NCBI RefSeq assembly: GCF_052324685.1
Contig: NW_027506902.1
Span: 562,771 to 626,770, forward strand
Direction of reading: 5' to 3'
Source of the DNA: Brachyhypopomus gauderio
Lineage: Eukaryota > Chordata > Actinopteri > Gymnotiformes > Hypopomidae
DNA length: 64,000 nucleotides
Below are positions 24,486 to 37,094 of this stretch, piece after piece; the stretch's first letter is position 1; every line of letters begins with the position of its first letter. Position numbers and translations under genes: made by a program. The notes below the pieces were generated by a model. The model searched no databases. It saw only the letters and a program-made list of their open reading frames with translations, and had not been told where the DNA came from.

Positions 24486-24965
24486 TGTCACGTAGGGCTA
24501 CGCCCCCCTCTGCTCGCTGTCACTCCAGTGTGTCTGTTCCTCATGGTTCTGTTGTTCCTTGCCCGTTAGCCCCACCCTGCTTGTCTGTCTGCCTGGTTTC
24601 TGTCTGTCTGCCACGCCTGTGTCGTAATCGTCCTCAGCTGTGTCTTGTTAGTTCCATGAACTTATAGTCCCTGTGTTTCCCTTGTCCCCTTGTCGGTTAT
24701 TGTTCTCTCGTGGTTTCTTGTTCTCTTGTGGTTTCTTGTTCTCTTGTGGTTTGGTGTTCTGTTGGAGTTTTTGCTTATCCGTGATTTGCTCTCTGTTCCG
24801 TGTACCCTGCTCCGTTTCGTGCCTGTCTGTTATCATGCACCTGTACTTGTCTAACCTGGATGGCTCTTCCGTTTTGACCCCTGCCGGTGACTTCGACGAT
24901 GATTATGGAATGCCCTGTAATAAATCTCGCTCTTCTCAGCGTTTGTGTCCGCCTCCCATCTTTGA
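24486..24965 (+). mobile_element. LTR fragment
   Basis: Starts TGTCACGTAGGGCTACGCCC. It contains a short tandem repeat (TGGTTTCTTGTTCTC units, 24711-24752) and the segment GGAATGCCCTGTAATAAATC with a polyadenylation signal. This last segment recurs, reversed, in the solo LTR at 51197-51621. The 3' terminus is missing or diverged. Confidence 0.6.
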
Positions 24966-25368
24966 TGTTTTGGATACTCACTTGTTTCATTTAGAGATCA
25001 ACTTTGTTGAAAAGAGTTAAAAAATTAAAAATGTTGGGTAATAAAATGTAAAATACAGGACAACTTATTGTCCTGTTATTAACAGTATAATTGCCTCACA
25101 AAAAAGTCAGAAATGTTTAGCTAATATCAATTTGATATATCAAAAATGAAATTTTAAAATCCTGTCAATCCTGACCCCTCCCACCGGGCATGTCTACATA
25201 TCTATGTTTCTCTGTGTACGTTCTGTAGCTGTGTGCATCTTGGTGTGTGTGTCCATCTATATTGCTCTTGTTATTCGTTTACACCTGTCTCTTGTCTTGT
25301 CATTTTGATATGTTGCACTTGTGTCATTCATGTATTTAAGAGCGATTGTTGTCTATGTTCCTTGTTCA

Positions 25369-26580
25369 GTGGCGTGCACAGACATTTTGGGGGGCAAGTG
25401 CTCAGGTGGGAAAATAGCGCTTTTTAGCACACATGGAACACTTCATTATAAAAAAATTACACACATATGTTGAATGAAATTTGACTTTTATTTGTAACAT
25501 TCTCTAAACATGAGTTTTCAACGGAAAAAAGTCACACCACCAACCAGGGCCGGAGTGGGCCACTTTTTCAGCCCGGGAGTTTCATGCCCAAATCAGACTC
25601 AAAATTATTTTTCCTTCCCAATCGGCCCAAACTAGAGACTGACATGAGCCGGCCCATCGGGAATCCTCCCGAATCTCCCGATTAGCCACTCCGGCTCTGC
25701 CACCAACTGATAAAATACATATCCAATATTAACTATATACAGTCATTGTTTAAGTCCTTCAGTTAACTTCTGTTTACCCTCCACTGTCTGCAGGCCTTGT
25801 TGCATATACATTATTTTGAAATTATTAAATCAATATAGGCCTACAATTAAGACAGTAAAAATACCAAAAAGTAGGAGAAGGAGTTATAGGCTACTGAGTG
25901 TTGTCATTACATGAATGCAGATGGGCATTTTTCACAGGTAATGGGGAACTTCCCGTTTCTTCTTTCACAAATGAATGTATTAATTTATGTTGCCTAACAA
26001 AACCTATACAACAGAAAACGTTCAGCTTAACACATAGATTTGCAAACTCTACCTTAATTATTTGTATGTGGTCGTCCTCACGTTATCTATCATTGATTTG
26101 GGCTAGAGCGACTAGTTTATCAGGTGACCAGTCGGCTAAAAATGCTTAGTAGTTTGGTGCTGTTTTGAGACATTTAACTGCACAACAAAATGATTTCACG
26201 TTGGGCTTAGAGGGCAAACGGTACGATTTGACTTGATGTGTATGTTACCTGGCTGGTGGGGCATGGGAGAAAAAGCCTCTCTGTGACCGTGCGTGCTGTG
26301 CTGAAGACGCTTCCTTCCAGTCGCTGAACTGAACTGCAGCTGCAGCGCATCTGGTGTGACAAAGGAAGAGAGAGGTCGGGCGTGTGCGAGGTGGTGGCTC
26401 ATTTCAGGGCATTGTTTTTAATCGCTCAGGTTTTCAAAAGATCAATTCAAACCGACCTCAGTAAAATGTTAATAATAATAATTTTTTTTTTTAACCGAAG
26501 TTTCAAAGGGCACTTTTGTTGATAAAGGGCAGAGTTGCCCCTTTAGCACCACCTGATGTCTATGTCTGCACGCCTATGTC
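25369..26580. mobile_element. hAT-like element, non-autonomous
   Basis: Flanked by direct CTTGTTCA (25361-25368 and 26581-26588), the 8-bp size typical of hAT. The ends are imperfect inverted repeats built on GGCGTGCA-AGACAT. The interior has no transposase by eye. Confidence 0.7.
25545..25699. mobile_element. Small hAT MITE nested in the above
   Basis: 155 bp with perfect 8-bp target duplication CCACCAAC (25537-25544 and 25700-25707). Ends CAGGGCCGGAGTGGGCCA and the complementary TAGCCACTCCGGCTCTG. Confidence 0.88.
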
Positions 26581-26712
26581 CTTGTTCATCATTCAGTGTA
26601 GTGTGCAGCGTTACATGTTCCTGTTAGTGCTAAGCACTAAATCTAAATAAAATGGTTTCTTTAAACTTGCTCTTGCTCAGCCTCCTGCCTCGGATAACAA
26701 ACCCAAATAAAG

Positions 26713-26868
26713 ATGCTGAAAGGGAAGCAAAGTGTAAGGAGCACTACACTCCCCCTCCGGCCAACCCAAGAAGAGGAGGCAGCCACTGGAAAGATGGAGA
26801 CAGAGGAGGAGGGTGATGCCGTTGCTCCCCCTGTGACTGACACCCAGTCCTCCAAGGCCTCAGCGTAA
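26713..26868 (+). pseudogene. Short gag-like fragment
   Basis: A 51-residue frame starting MLKGKQSVRSTTLPLRPTQ with an acidic EEEAATGKMETEEEGD stretch, followed by a stop. The downstream sequence to about 27100 remains purine-rich in the manner of a gag leader. It follows an AATAAA-bearing segment (26645-26652). Assignment to a retroelement is a guess from composition. Confidence 0.3.
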
Positions 26869-28233
26869 AAAAATAACCGCCCCTCCAAGGTAAAGGGCAG
26901 TTCCACCAGGGGAGCCAGAAGCTACCGGGAGAGAGGCAGGGCATCCCTCTTCTGTGAAAGAAGTCAAGGCCTCTGAGACAGAGGAGGAGGATTAGGAGAC
27001 CCTGCCTGAATGGGGGGCCTATAGGCCCAAAACCCCATAGGCAAAGGCAACGGTGCGTACATCCACAGTGCTCAAACGCAACACACCTTCTGTAGTGCAC
27101 GTCTGTAGTGGCGTCAACTTGCAGCCCTGGAGGTTAGGACCTGTGAAGTGTGTGTTAGAAGGTGTGAGACTGCGATCATGGGAGTGGTTTAGAGTGTGTG
27201 CGTGAGGGGCAATGCATGTGAGTGAGTGGAGGTACCCTCTGTGGGCTGGGACCAGCTCACCATTTTATGTTTCAACAAATTATGTTTAACAGATTTAAGA
27301 AGATTTCACAACAGCAGTATTTTTTTGAGATAAACTGTCATTCTGTCTTAAGTTAACTTATGAGTAAACAAAGACTGGATGGGGTATTGACTTTGATTTG
27401 GATTTGGATTATGGATTTATTATGAATCCATAATCAGAGTCCTTAATATAGTCCGGAGTCACTTGAGCAGTTCAACACAGGTAAGTAATCAACACAAAAA
27501 GACACCTTGAACTAAAGAAAAGAGAGAGGCAGAAGAAATACAGGGGCTACAAACAAAAGACCAGCAACAGGGAAGACAAAAACAGGGTTTAAATATACTA
27601 CTAGACAAGGAACTTAACAAGACACAGCTGGAGACAATTATAAGAGAGGGTGGAGTTACAAATGACAGTGGCGTGACTGAAGAACACATGGGGAAAACCA
27701 AAAGTGACAGGAAGACAGAGGAGGGTCTAAAGGGAATCAAAACAAGATAGAAAAGTGGGGGCAGAGGTAAACATGACAACAATAAAACATGATAGCTTAA
27801 TTTATAAAAATCAATGTGTGAAGGAAAAACAATATGCTAAAATGTGGTGTTCAAGTCAGAGAAGTCATGTTAGTTTTGGCGTTTAAGACCATGTATCAAT
27901 CAAAATGTCAGAATGTGAAGAAATGTAATAATATACTCTTGTTTAAGCAACCATGTTTTTTCTACAGAATATGTATGCAAAGCTGGCAACTGTGTGCTAA
28001 TAGTGATGACCTAAAGTTCCTAAGGTTTTATAGATGCATATGACTTTATAAAAGTGTCAGGGCTTTACTGTTTGGCAACATTCCTTTTCTAATTTATTAG
28101 CCGTTTATTGCAGTCACATGTTTACATGATCTTCATTCATCATGCATTGATCTTCATTCCTACCAGGGGTTGCTATCATGTGGAAAATAGAAACTTGTGT
28201 AGAAACATCATTATCCTTAGGCAATCCAGCCTA
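26869..28233. other. Mostly non-coding; possible LTR remnant
   Basis: The part 27480-27779 resembles a minus-strand LTR (it ends GTAAACATGACA on the plus strand, i.e. begins TGTCATGTTTAC when reversed), but no partner or target duplication is seen. The rest has no recognisable feature. Confidence 0.35.
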
Positions 28234-28238
28234 ATAAG

Positions 28239-28576
28239 TGTCACGTGGAGGACCCCGGCCCCTCCCTTTTGGGCGTGTGTTTACGTTGTCCACGTGCATC
28301 GTCTGCGTCTGTGGATCTACGTGGTTATGGTTATGTCTTGTGATAATCTGTCTCACCTGTGGCTCGTCTCGTAATCACGTGGGGCTAATGTGGTTTGTCT
28401 ATTTAATGTGCGCTTGCGCAGTGTCCTGTGCTCGTCGTTGTCTACAGTTTACTCGTTGCTGTGTCAAGTTCAGTGTTCTACGTGCGCTATTGCGCAATAT
28501 ATGTAATTCATTAAAGTGACGTGTGCTCTGAAGCGAGGATTCAGTGTCTCGTCCTTGGCTGCGCCCGAACGTCACA
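28239..28576 (+). mobile_element. Solo LTR with perfect target duplication
   Basis: 338 bp from TGTCACGTGGAGGACCCC to CGAACGTCACA, flanked by ATAAG (28234-28238 and 28577-28581). Same family as the LTR at 21818-22156. It is the product of LTR-LTR recombination. Confidence 0.92.
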
Positions 28577-28789
28577 ATAAGAAAATATTAACTATCCGGC
28601 TACATGCTTGTATGTGTACAGTTAACGGAAACTAGCCAGGATAATTCTTATTTGTGTTTAGGACAAATTAACAGTAATACATAAGGAGTTAAATCCATTT
28701 ATGGGTTAATGACGTATAAGGATTTTCAACAGGCCAACATTTTAAAATACAAAAAAAAAATACTTTTGCAATTGTTCTCACATTAAGAA

Positions 28790-28955
28790 TGTAAACATCA
28801 ATTTTTTTATTTTGTGCAGTGCATGGAGGAGCAGTGGCAGCATAGTGGAGTGTTGTGTACGATAAGCTTGTTTTTTTCTATACTGTATCTAAATCTATGG
28901 TCACACAACGACAAAAACTGCTTTTTCGTTAAGCGGGGACTCACTGTACTCAATA
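28790..28955. repeat. Dispersed repeat fragment
   Basis: Shares GTGTTGTGTACGATAAGC, a TTTCTATACTGTAT segment and a closing GGGACTCA segment with the repeat at 39885-40700 inside the hAT element. Here it lacks the Harbinger MITE and so serves as the empty-site version. Confidence 0.65.
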
Positions 28956-29017
28956 TGTGTTTATAAACAACATTTATAACATTTAGCATTACTGTGCTAA
29001 TGGGTATTGGGAATGTA

Positions 29018-30430
29018 CAGGTGCTGGTCATAAAATTAAAATATCATGAAAAAGTTGATTTCAGTAATTCAATTCAAAAAGTGAAACTATGAGTATATTA
29101 TACTCATTAATTACATACAGACTGCTATGCTTCAAGCGTTTATTTCTTTTTATTTGATTATAGATGATTTATGATATAATGAAAACCCCATATTCAGTAT
29201 CTCAGAAAATTAGATTACTTAAAAATACAAAAAAAAAAACGATTTGAAGAAATGCTGGACAAGTATGAGCATGTACAGCACTCAATACTTAGTTTTGCCT
29301 GACTTACTGCAGCAATGCAGCGTGGCATGGAGTTGATCAGTGGCACTGCTGAGGTGTTACGAGAACCCAGGTTGCTCTGATAGTGGTTTTCAGCTCTTCT
29401 GCATTGTTGGGTCTGGCATATTGCATCTTCCTCTTCACAATACTTTGAAGAGATCAGGCGAGTTTGCTGGCCAATTAAAAACAGGGATACCATGGTCCTT
29501 AAACCAGGCACTGGCAGCGTTGGCACTGTGTGCAGGTGTCAAGTCCTGTTGGAAAATGAAATCTGCATTTCCATAAAATTGGTCAGCAACAGGAAACATG
29601 AAGTGCTCTAAAACTTCCTGGTAGACAGTTGCGCTGACCTTGAACCTCAGAAAACACAGTGAACCAACATCAGCAGATGACATGGCACCCCAAACCATCA
29701 CTGACTGTGAGAACTTTACACTGGACCTCAAGCACCATGGATTCTGTTCCTCGCCACCTCCAAACTCCGGGATCTTGATTTCTAAAAGGATTGTAAAATT
29801 TACTTTCATCAGAGAACATCATTTCATTTGGACCATTCAGCAGCAGTCCAGTCCTTTTTGTCTTTAGCCCAGGTGAGATGCTTCTGACGCCGTCTCTTGT
29901 TCAAGAGTGGCTTGACAAGGAATGCAACAGCTGAAACCCATGTCTTGCATACATCTATGCATGGTAGTTCTTGAAGCACTGGCTCCAGCTGCAGTCCAGT
30001 CTCTGTGAATCTCCCCCACATTTTTGAATGGGTTTTGTTTCACAGTCCTCTCCCAGGTGCGGTTATCACTATTGCTTGTACACGTTTTACTACCACATCT
30101 GTCTTATTCTTCTCCTCTCTATTAATGTCCTTGGACACAGAGCACAGCCAGCCTCTTTAGCGATGATCTTTTGAGTCATTCAAGTCAGCAGTCTTCCCCA
30201 TGATTGTGCAGCCTACAGAACTAGACAGAGACCATTTTAAATGTCTTTGCAGGTATTTTGAGTTAATTAGTTGTTTAGAGTGTGGCACCAGGTATCTTCA
30301 ATATTGAACACCAACACTTGAAATATATCAGGTTGTGTGTAATGAGTATAATATACAAACTTCACTTTTTGAATAGATTTATTGAAATACATCAACTTTC
30401 ATTTTCTTCTAATTTTATGACCAGCACCTG
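29018..30430 (-). mobile_element. Nearly full-length, decayed Tc1-like transposon
   Basis: 1,413 bp with TA on both sides and terminal repeats CAGGTGCTGGTCATAAAATT (left) and its complement (right, 30411-30430). The minus strand holds transposase pieces: the HTH/linker region near 29824-30021, VMVWGAMSSADVGSLCFL near 29690, FIFQQDLTPAHSANAASAWF near 29540, and SPDL near 29445. Frames are interrupted by several stops. The end near 29036 matches the left end of the copy at 8513. Confidence 0.88.
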
Positions 30431-30432
30431 TA

Positions 30433-31640
30433 TGTGTAACTGGGGCATATGACTTTATCTCCAGATATTTCTGAACTTTGCTCGACATTGGTAGCATGAC
30501 ATTGGTGGCTCAGGTTCTGAGTTGATCTTCCTCATAGTAGGAAACATCTGGAGTTTGTGGCCATGCAAATAAAGTCTTTTCACCCAACTGCCGCATGGAG
30601 CTAACCTTGACTTCCCCTCACAACCTCAAGGACTTGGCCTACACATGGTAGTTCATAATGGGTTACAATCAAACTTGCCACTCAAGTCTTGAAGATTGCC
30701 TTGATCTCTTGGTGGCTCAGGTGTGCCACCAAGAGAACATTAGGTCTACTTTTACAAGCTGGTAACAGGCACGTTTCTTGATTTTGCAAGCATGCGGAAA
30801 TTGACACCTCCCTGTAGTCATATATGACTAATTTGTGCAGCTCATGAAGACAAAAGCAGGTGCATGTTTAAAAGTTTACCCTTCACAGCTATCAATTGTC
30901 ATATCATATCAGTTATCATATTTCTGTATGTTCTCTTTGCTTACCCAATGATGAGTAATGGCTGATCCTGATGTTTTGGCCAACATCTCATACAAATCCA
31001 GTGGAATCTGACCACCTCCTCGATGAACATCCCAACAAACAAACCAACCATAAACAGGTAATATACACAAAGGGGATACGCTAAACCTAGAAACAGGAAC
31101 AGAAAAGCTAACCTAACAAAGAGCACAGATTGCAAGAAACATTGACAGAAAGAAAACTACAAACCATGCTAAACACGAGAATACATACACTGAAGGCACA
31201 ACATGTACCAACATTGACCCAAACAGGAATACCACAAACAGGAATAAACCACAGAAACAAGGGACAGCTGAAATCAATAAATGGGACGCGAACAAACCAT
31301 GGAAATTAAACAAAGGCGGAGCAAAAGGAGAAAGACAAACATGACTGACAGGTAGGGGCAGAGCCAGATGTTACAATTGGCATGACAGGAAGACATAGCT
31401 ATCTATTTTGCCAAAGCAAGACAGTATACAGGTGTACTATTAATAAACAAATAAATAAGAATTTTAGTCAGACACATACACCCAAAAATAAACCCTTTGA
31501 TCTGAGCAGAAGCATTTATGTCAGTCAGATTTATTTATATAGAGCTTTTTACAACATACACTTGGAATATTTGGCCTCTGGGTGAAATTTCAGTATGAAA
31601 TGCTTTCTAAAATGCATTCTACCCTTTACAGGTGAATGTA
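30433..31640. other. Non-coding; possible minus-strand LTR remnant
   Basis: The stretch around 31020-31390 has composition and an end (CATGACAGG) like the minus-strand LTRs elsewhere in the window. No pair or target duplication was found. No gene. Confidence 0.3.
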
Positions 31641-32500
31641 ATGTGGCCTCTAAAGTTTTGAATGTCCAACTGCTCAATGTTTCAGTACTTTTTGCACAAC
31701 TTTGTGTTCTCTATCAATCTAAACAGCTAAATTCACAGGTGTTTGGTTCATTTATCAACCAATACATTTCCTAGTTCAATTAACTTTGGTATTTAAACAG
31801 TTCTCCTCATCATGCACATTTAGACATCATGAGACCAAGAGACGACACCTAACAATTGATCAACAGTACCTCACAATTGTGAAGCCTCAAACAGGATGTT
31901 CTCAGAAGGAAGTGGCCACTGAGTTTAGAGTGTCAGAGTGTCATCAACAGGTTGCAACAGAGATACAGAGAGACTGGAAGAGTCACAGAAAGGCCATTCC
32001 GTACTGCCTGCGGAACTGGATGATGAATCCCACACAACTCCAGACACATTTAAGGAAGGTGAGAGGCACCCAAGTGTCATGCCAGATCATTTGAAACCAT
32101 TTACATCAGAGTTGTCTGCATGCTAGACAACCTGCAAGGGTACCTAACCACACTAAGTCATCATCTTGCATGGGCCAGGGAGCATTTATGCTGGACAAAG
32201 CACCAGTGGGACTTAGAGCTGTTGAACTATGAACGTTGATTCATGCTGATCAGAAATGATGGCTGCCAATGATGTTGGAGACATCAAGGGGAGCGATATG
32301 CATCAGCCATTGTTGTGACCAGAGGAGCCTGTTACAGTGTGGTGGTGTTACAGAGGTGGTGTTACAGTGTGGGCTGGTGTGTCTAGTCAATACGGAACTG
32401 CCCTAAAGTTTGTGACAAGCTCATACTACTTGAATAGCATTACTATTCCAGTCATTGTGCCTCTGCATGAGGTCTAATTTCATCTTCATATAAATGTGTA
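31640..32500 (+). pseudogene. Degenerate Tc1/mariner-type transposase
   Basis: Plus-strand frames show a broken transposase: MRPRDDT at about 31828, HHLAWAREHLCWTKHQWDLE near 32160, FMLIRNDG near 32240, and GERYASAIVVTRGACYSVVV near 32294. Many stops and a local duplication (GTTACAGTGTG, 32330-32366) make it dead. The 3' half is not seen. Confidence 0.8.
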
Positions 32501-32999
32501 CAGCCCTCTTCCTTAGCCGGGCCTGGGAGAACAGATTCACAACACACGGGTGTCAGGAAAGAGTTCCAAAGTTTAATGATAGTACATGTAGTTAAATACA
32601 GAACGAAGAAGATGTGTCAACACATTTGGGTAAGAGTAATAATACATATGTATGATTGGTGTTCTCCTTATCAGGACAGGAGGCACAGTAGACTGGATCT
32701 ATGGGTAGTGGAAAAGTACAGGGGGAGAGAGAGGTAGACAGAGAGAGAGGTTCAAACTGAGGAGCAGACACAGATAAGGGAGTGAACTGAATGATGGGCC
32801 GACTAACACATCCAGGTCACCTGAAAAAGAAAACCATGAATGGCCTTAACCTGAAAAATGAAACACCAGGAGAGCTCTTAACCCATGGGGTGTAAATACT
32901 TGCCCAAAACATGCTCAGGTATGAGCATAGTTTTTTTTTGTTTGTTTTTTTATTTAACAATGTCTTAAACAAGATGTAAGCACAGGTGGTTGCACCTGC
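32501..32999. other. Non-coding stretch
   Basis: A GA-rich tract at 32720-32752. No gene recognised. Confidence 0.35.
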
Positions 33000-35900
33000 A
33001 TGGCATTGCTGCCTGACGCACCTCCGACAGTGTCATTATGTAGGCTGCAGGGTCGTCAGCTGGCGGTCCACCCTTCACTGATGTTTTGCTCCATTATCCC
33101 CCAGAACATCTCTGGGTTGGGGACGTCTCCCTGCCGCCCCCTGCAGCCTGCTGAAGGATCTATATTCACCCCACTCTCCGACCCCATTGTTATTGTTGTT
33201 GTGTGGAATGAGTTGCAGGGGACTGTGCATGGCAGGGACGTCCAACTCCCTGAGTCAAGTACACCACATACCAGAACGTCTCCCTCAAGTGCCATCCTTC
33301 CTTCTGAGCCATAGCCAGAAGCTCCCTTCCTCTGCCTCCTCTGCAAGGTCGCGAATAGCTCGCCTCCTGTTAGAGCCTGTGACACCCAGAGTCTTCAGTA
33401 GCCTCTGGGTGGATGTCCCGGTGAAGCCCCTGAATCCGACCTCCACTGGGAAGATGAATGGTCTCCACCCAGCTTGTGAGCACATTGCTGCCAGCTCTGT
33501 GTACTTGTCCTTCCGTTCGTACGCAGACTCCATATGCTCCCCCCTGGGACTGTCAGCTCTGCCATGATGACGGCTTTGGCAGGTGCTGACCAGAGCATGA
33601 TGTCTGGGCGCAAGGATGTTATAGTTATCTCTGCCGGGAATTTCAGTTGGCGGCTGAGGTCAGCTGCCAACTGCCACTCACCTCCTAGCGACAGGAGCGA
33701 CCGGGGAGTCCCCGTGCTGCACCGTGCTGTCATCCCTAGCCTGGTAAACTGGATCCACATCGGGGAGGTGGGTAGGCTTGCTGACCGGTTTACCTGCTGT
33801 CTGTGGGCTTCCAGGATCTGTGCGATCCACCTGTACCTTCCCTGTGACAGCGCTGTCTTGCATCCAGAGAGGATGTGCTTTAGGGTTGGACTTGGGGAAC
33901 TACAGAGATGGCAGTGTTCTTCTGTGCCAAACCAGGTGAGAAGGTTCCGGGGGCTCGGTAAGGTGTCGTATGTGGCGTTAATCCGAAAGCTCAGTCTTCT
34001 GTCCCTTTCTGGGGAGTTCTCCACAAATTGGCCCAAGTGATGGCTACCACAGCCTCCCAAGTAGTCCATCTGCCTTGCTGTTGCTGGCTCACTGCTGTAA
34101 TCTTGTATGTTTCCTCCACCATTTTGGCAACTTCAGAGATCACAAGATCCTTCCTCTCCTTCCTGGTTGCTTTGGACTAGCTCTTTGGTGCTACTGCCCA
34201 TCCCAGACCAGATCTGCCCAACTGTGTAACACCAACAATCTCCTGGTGCTTCAGCCATTCCACTGCCTGGTCAACTGCTTGGGATGCATTCCACTTCCGT
34301 CCAGTTCAAATCTGAGGGTTGGCAGCTCGAATATCCGGGTCCATAGAGTCTCTCAGTTCGAAGTGGAGTCTCACCTTCTCCTTTTTGTATCCTAAACTGA
34401 TGGACTGCAGTGGGAGCTGCAGGATGTTTCTCCCAAACAGTGCCGTGGTGGAGAGGGAACGTGGAAGGCCGAGCCACTTCCAGATAAAGTTGTTGGCCTT
34501 TGCCTCCAGCTTCAAGACCATGGTCATGGTGATGTCGCTCAGTTTTAGGGGCCACATTAGGCGGTGGGACAGAGTGAACTGGTAGCACCACACCTTGAAC
34601 TTCCCTGGTAGGGGGCACTGGTCGATCTTTTGGAGGCCATCCTGAAGGGGATCCCATTGCTATCCCCTTCTCGAGCCAATGCAGTCGGTTGAGATATCCC
34701 GGGTTGTGTAGCAAGCGTACAGGTTGTCAAAGTCGGTGGCTACCAGGTTCTGGATGCATGATGGTATGTAGAAGAAACTGAGGGCGTACGTAATGAGCTG
34801 GTGAGGAACAAAGCCAAAGGCATTTGCCAGGTCAAGCCAAACTACGTGCAGGTCTTCTTTGTGTCGTTTTGCTGTCTGGATTTGGTCCCAGATCACTGCT
34901 GAATGTTCAACGCAGCCAGGGAATCCCGAGACTCCTGCATTTTGGCAACTGGTGTCGATGTACTGATTTGCTAAAAGATAGCTCGTCATCCGTCTGGCCA
35001 GGATAGAGAAAAAGACTTTCCCCTCCACATTCAGCAGAGCAATGCCTCTGAACTGACTAAGGTGTTGGGAGTCTTTCTCCTTTGGCATGAAGGTGGTGAC
35101 TGCTTGACACCATGCCGAAGGGATGGACTCAGTTCTCCAAGCCGCAACCATGAGCCTCCATAACACTTTCAGGAGCCCAGGGCAGTTCTTAAATACCTTG
35201 TATGGCACTCCGTTTGGCCCAGGTGCTGACTCCGATCTTGCACTTTCTTCCATGACTACCTCAAGATGCGTCACTCCTTCAACAGCTGGAAAATCTCCTT
35301 TTCCCGCCTTCCCCTTTGTTTTGGGGCTTGGCCTCTTCAAAGGCTTTACTCCAAACCAGTTTCTCCCCTCCTCGTGGATGAGATAGCCAAAGATGTTCAG
35401 TTTGGAGGTTGTCTTGCCCTTTAGGGAGTTCTGGCGGGTGATGCATGTGCTCTCATCAAACATTCTCCATACTTCCTTCTCACGGGACTTTGGCCACTTG
35501 ACTTGGGGTTTCTGTGCATACTTCTCTGGAGGGACTCTTACGGGCTGTATGTGTACAATGTTGCCATCTTGGTGCTGCAAACTGGCTGTGCTATTCTCCT
35601 GCTGTGGGGTGTTCTGCTGCTGTAGGATCTGCCCCGAAGACTGACGTTCCTCTCCCATTCCCGCCGCAATGTTGGGTTCACTAGCTCTGTGGTGCTCAAC
35701 CTGGCTGTGATGCCTCCTTGTCTGACCTGCTAACTCAGTGGAAGTTTTTGGCTGGCTGTTGCCAACACACTTTGTCTTCCCTTGGTGGATGCACAGACCA
35801 TGGTAAGTTGTTATTTTACTCCAACCACAGCAGCAGTGCCTCTGGATCCTTTTGTCCTTGGTCCTTTCCATGTGGTTCGTTACCGTGTTATCCATCCTTG

Positions 35901-36060
35901 CTGGTCTATCTTCCATCATCAGAGTCAATTGGAGTGCATGACTCAGGTGACCAGTGTGACCAATCAGGTGTGGCTATTAACAACCTGATGCAGTGTGTGT
36001 GGCACGAGTGGATGAGCTAGACCCAGTTTCTCAGCGTCAGGAGCAGAAGCAGCAATGGGC
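33000..36060 (-). mobile_element. RLE-type LINE (R2/NeSL/HERO-like), internally deleted
   Basis: Read right to left. Near 35830 is a zinc-finger-like segment (CCCGWSKITTYHGLCIHQGK plus downstream C). Then the RT N-terminal blocks follow at about 35230-34790 (APGPNGVPYKVFK, FRGIALLNVEGKVFFSILAR, LHVVWLDLANAFGFVPHQL). After a frame change near 34690 the sequence runs into the RT/thumb region (LEAKANNFIWKWLGLPRS near 34510) without the expected FADD block, so the catalytic loop is deleted. 34069-33395 carries a CCHC knuckle (CHLCSSPSPTLKHILSGC) and a restriction-like endonuclease core (SLRPDIMLWS then AVIMAELTVP). Such a knuckle plus C-terminal RLE is diagnostic of the R2/NeSL/HERO group. Clade within the group is uncertain. 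Confidence 0.8.
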
Positions 36061-36229
36061 CTCAAGCAGGCGGGCATGCCCTGTAAAACACAATCAAGAG
36101 ATTTTGAAACATGTAACAGACCTCTATTTACCACTATGTTCTTGGGCCAGGACCCCTACAGCAGTGACCCTGTTTTCAGAAACATACAGATGAAATGGTA
36201 GTTCATAGTTTGGTCTAGCTTCCTTTTTA

Positions 36230-37080
36230 TATTCGATGTCTAAATTGAATGCCTGGCAGATTAACACCCAGCACATAAGGCGTTTGTGCTGGACGTTGTA
36301 TTAGACATTTTATGCAAAAAGGTGAGTGGATTATGATCAGTATAAATGAGGACAGAAAAACTGGATGATGTGACATAAATCTCAAAATTTATGTTGCAAT
36401 GCTAACAACAAAGCAAGTGTTTCCTTCTCAATAGTGCTCTAGTGTAATTGATGTTTATTGACTTTAGCTAAAAAGTAGGCGACAGAGTGATCTAAAGAGA
36501 AACAATCCTCTTGCACTAACACAGCACCACACCCAGTGTCACTGGCATCTATCTCTAACTTGAATGGCTTTGAGAAGTCAGGGGCTGAAAGAACAGGAGA
36601 TGAACACAACAGAGCTTTAGCGGCATTAAACAAATCTTGACAAAGAGGTGACCAGATGAACGGAGTGGATTTACGGAGTAGGTGGAAGCACTACACCTGA
36701 AAGATTTCTGCAAAAACTATGGTAGTAGCCGATCATACCTAGAAATCACCTTAATTCTCTTTTTGTTGTAGGGGTTGGGAAGGAAGTTATTGTCTGTACT
36801 TTTTGACTCCACAGGACGAACTACACCACAACCAACACATTTCCCCAAATAGGTTATGATGGCCTGACCAAAAGTACACTTGGCAAGGTTTAGCGTAAGA
36901 TTCGGGAGAAGACTTCTTGCAATAAACAAAGATGTTCTGGCCACATATCTGTGTAGACCAGAACATCATCCAAGTAAGCATCACATCTCTTCACATTAGC
37001 CAATACTTTGGACATCAACCGCTGGAAAGTCGCCAGGGCATTATGTAACCCAAAGGGCTTAAGACATTAGTGAAATGTTT
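36230..37080 (-). pseudogene. Ty3/Gypsy RT and RNase H fragment
   Basis: On the minus strand, starting near 37075, the translation contains FGLHNALATFQRLMSKVLAN and AYLDDVLVYTDMWPEHL, i.e. Gypsy RT with the YLDD catalytic motif. It continues to FSKPFKLEIDASDTGCGAVL (RNase H start, about 36575) and VLIYTDHNPLTFL (about 36330). Stops and frame changes interrupt it. Confidence 0.85.
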
Positions 37081-37094
37081 TACTACGTACAGTA

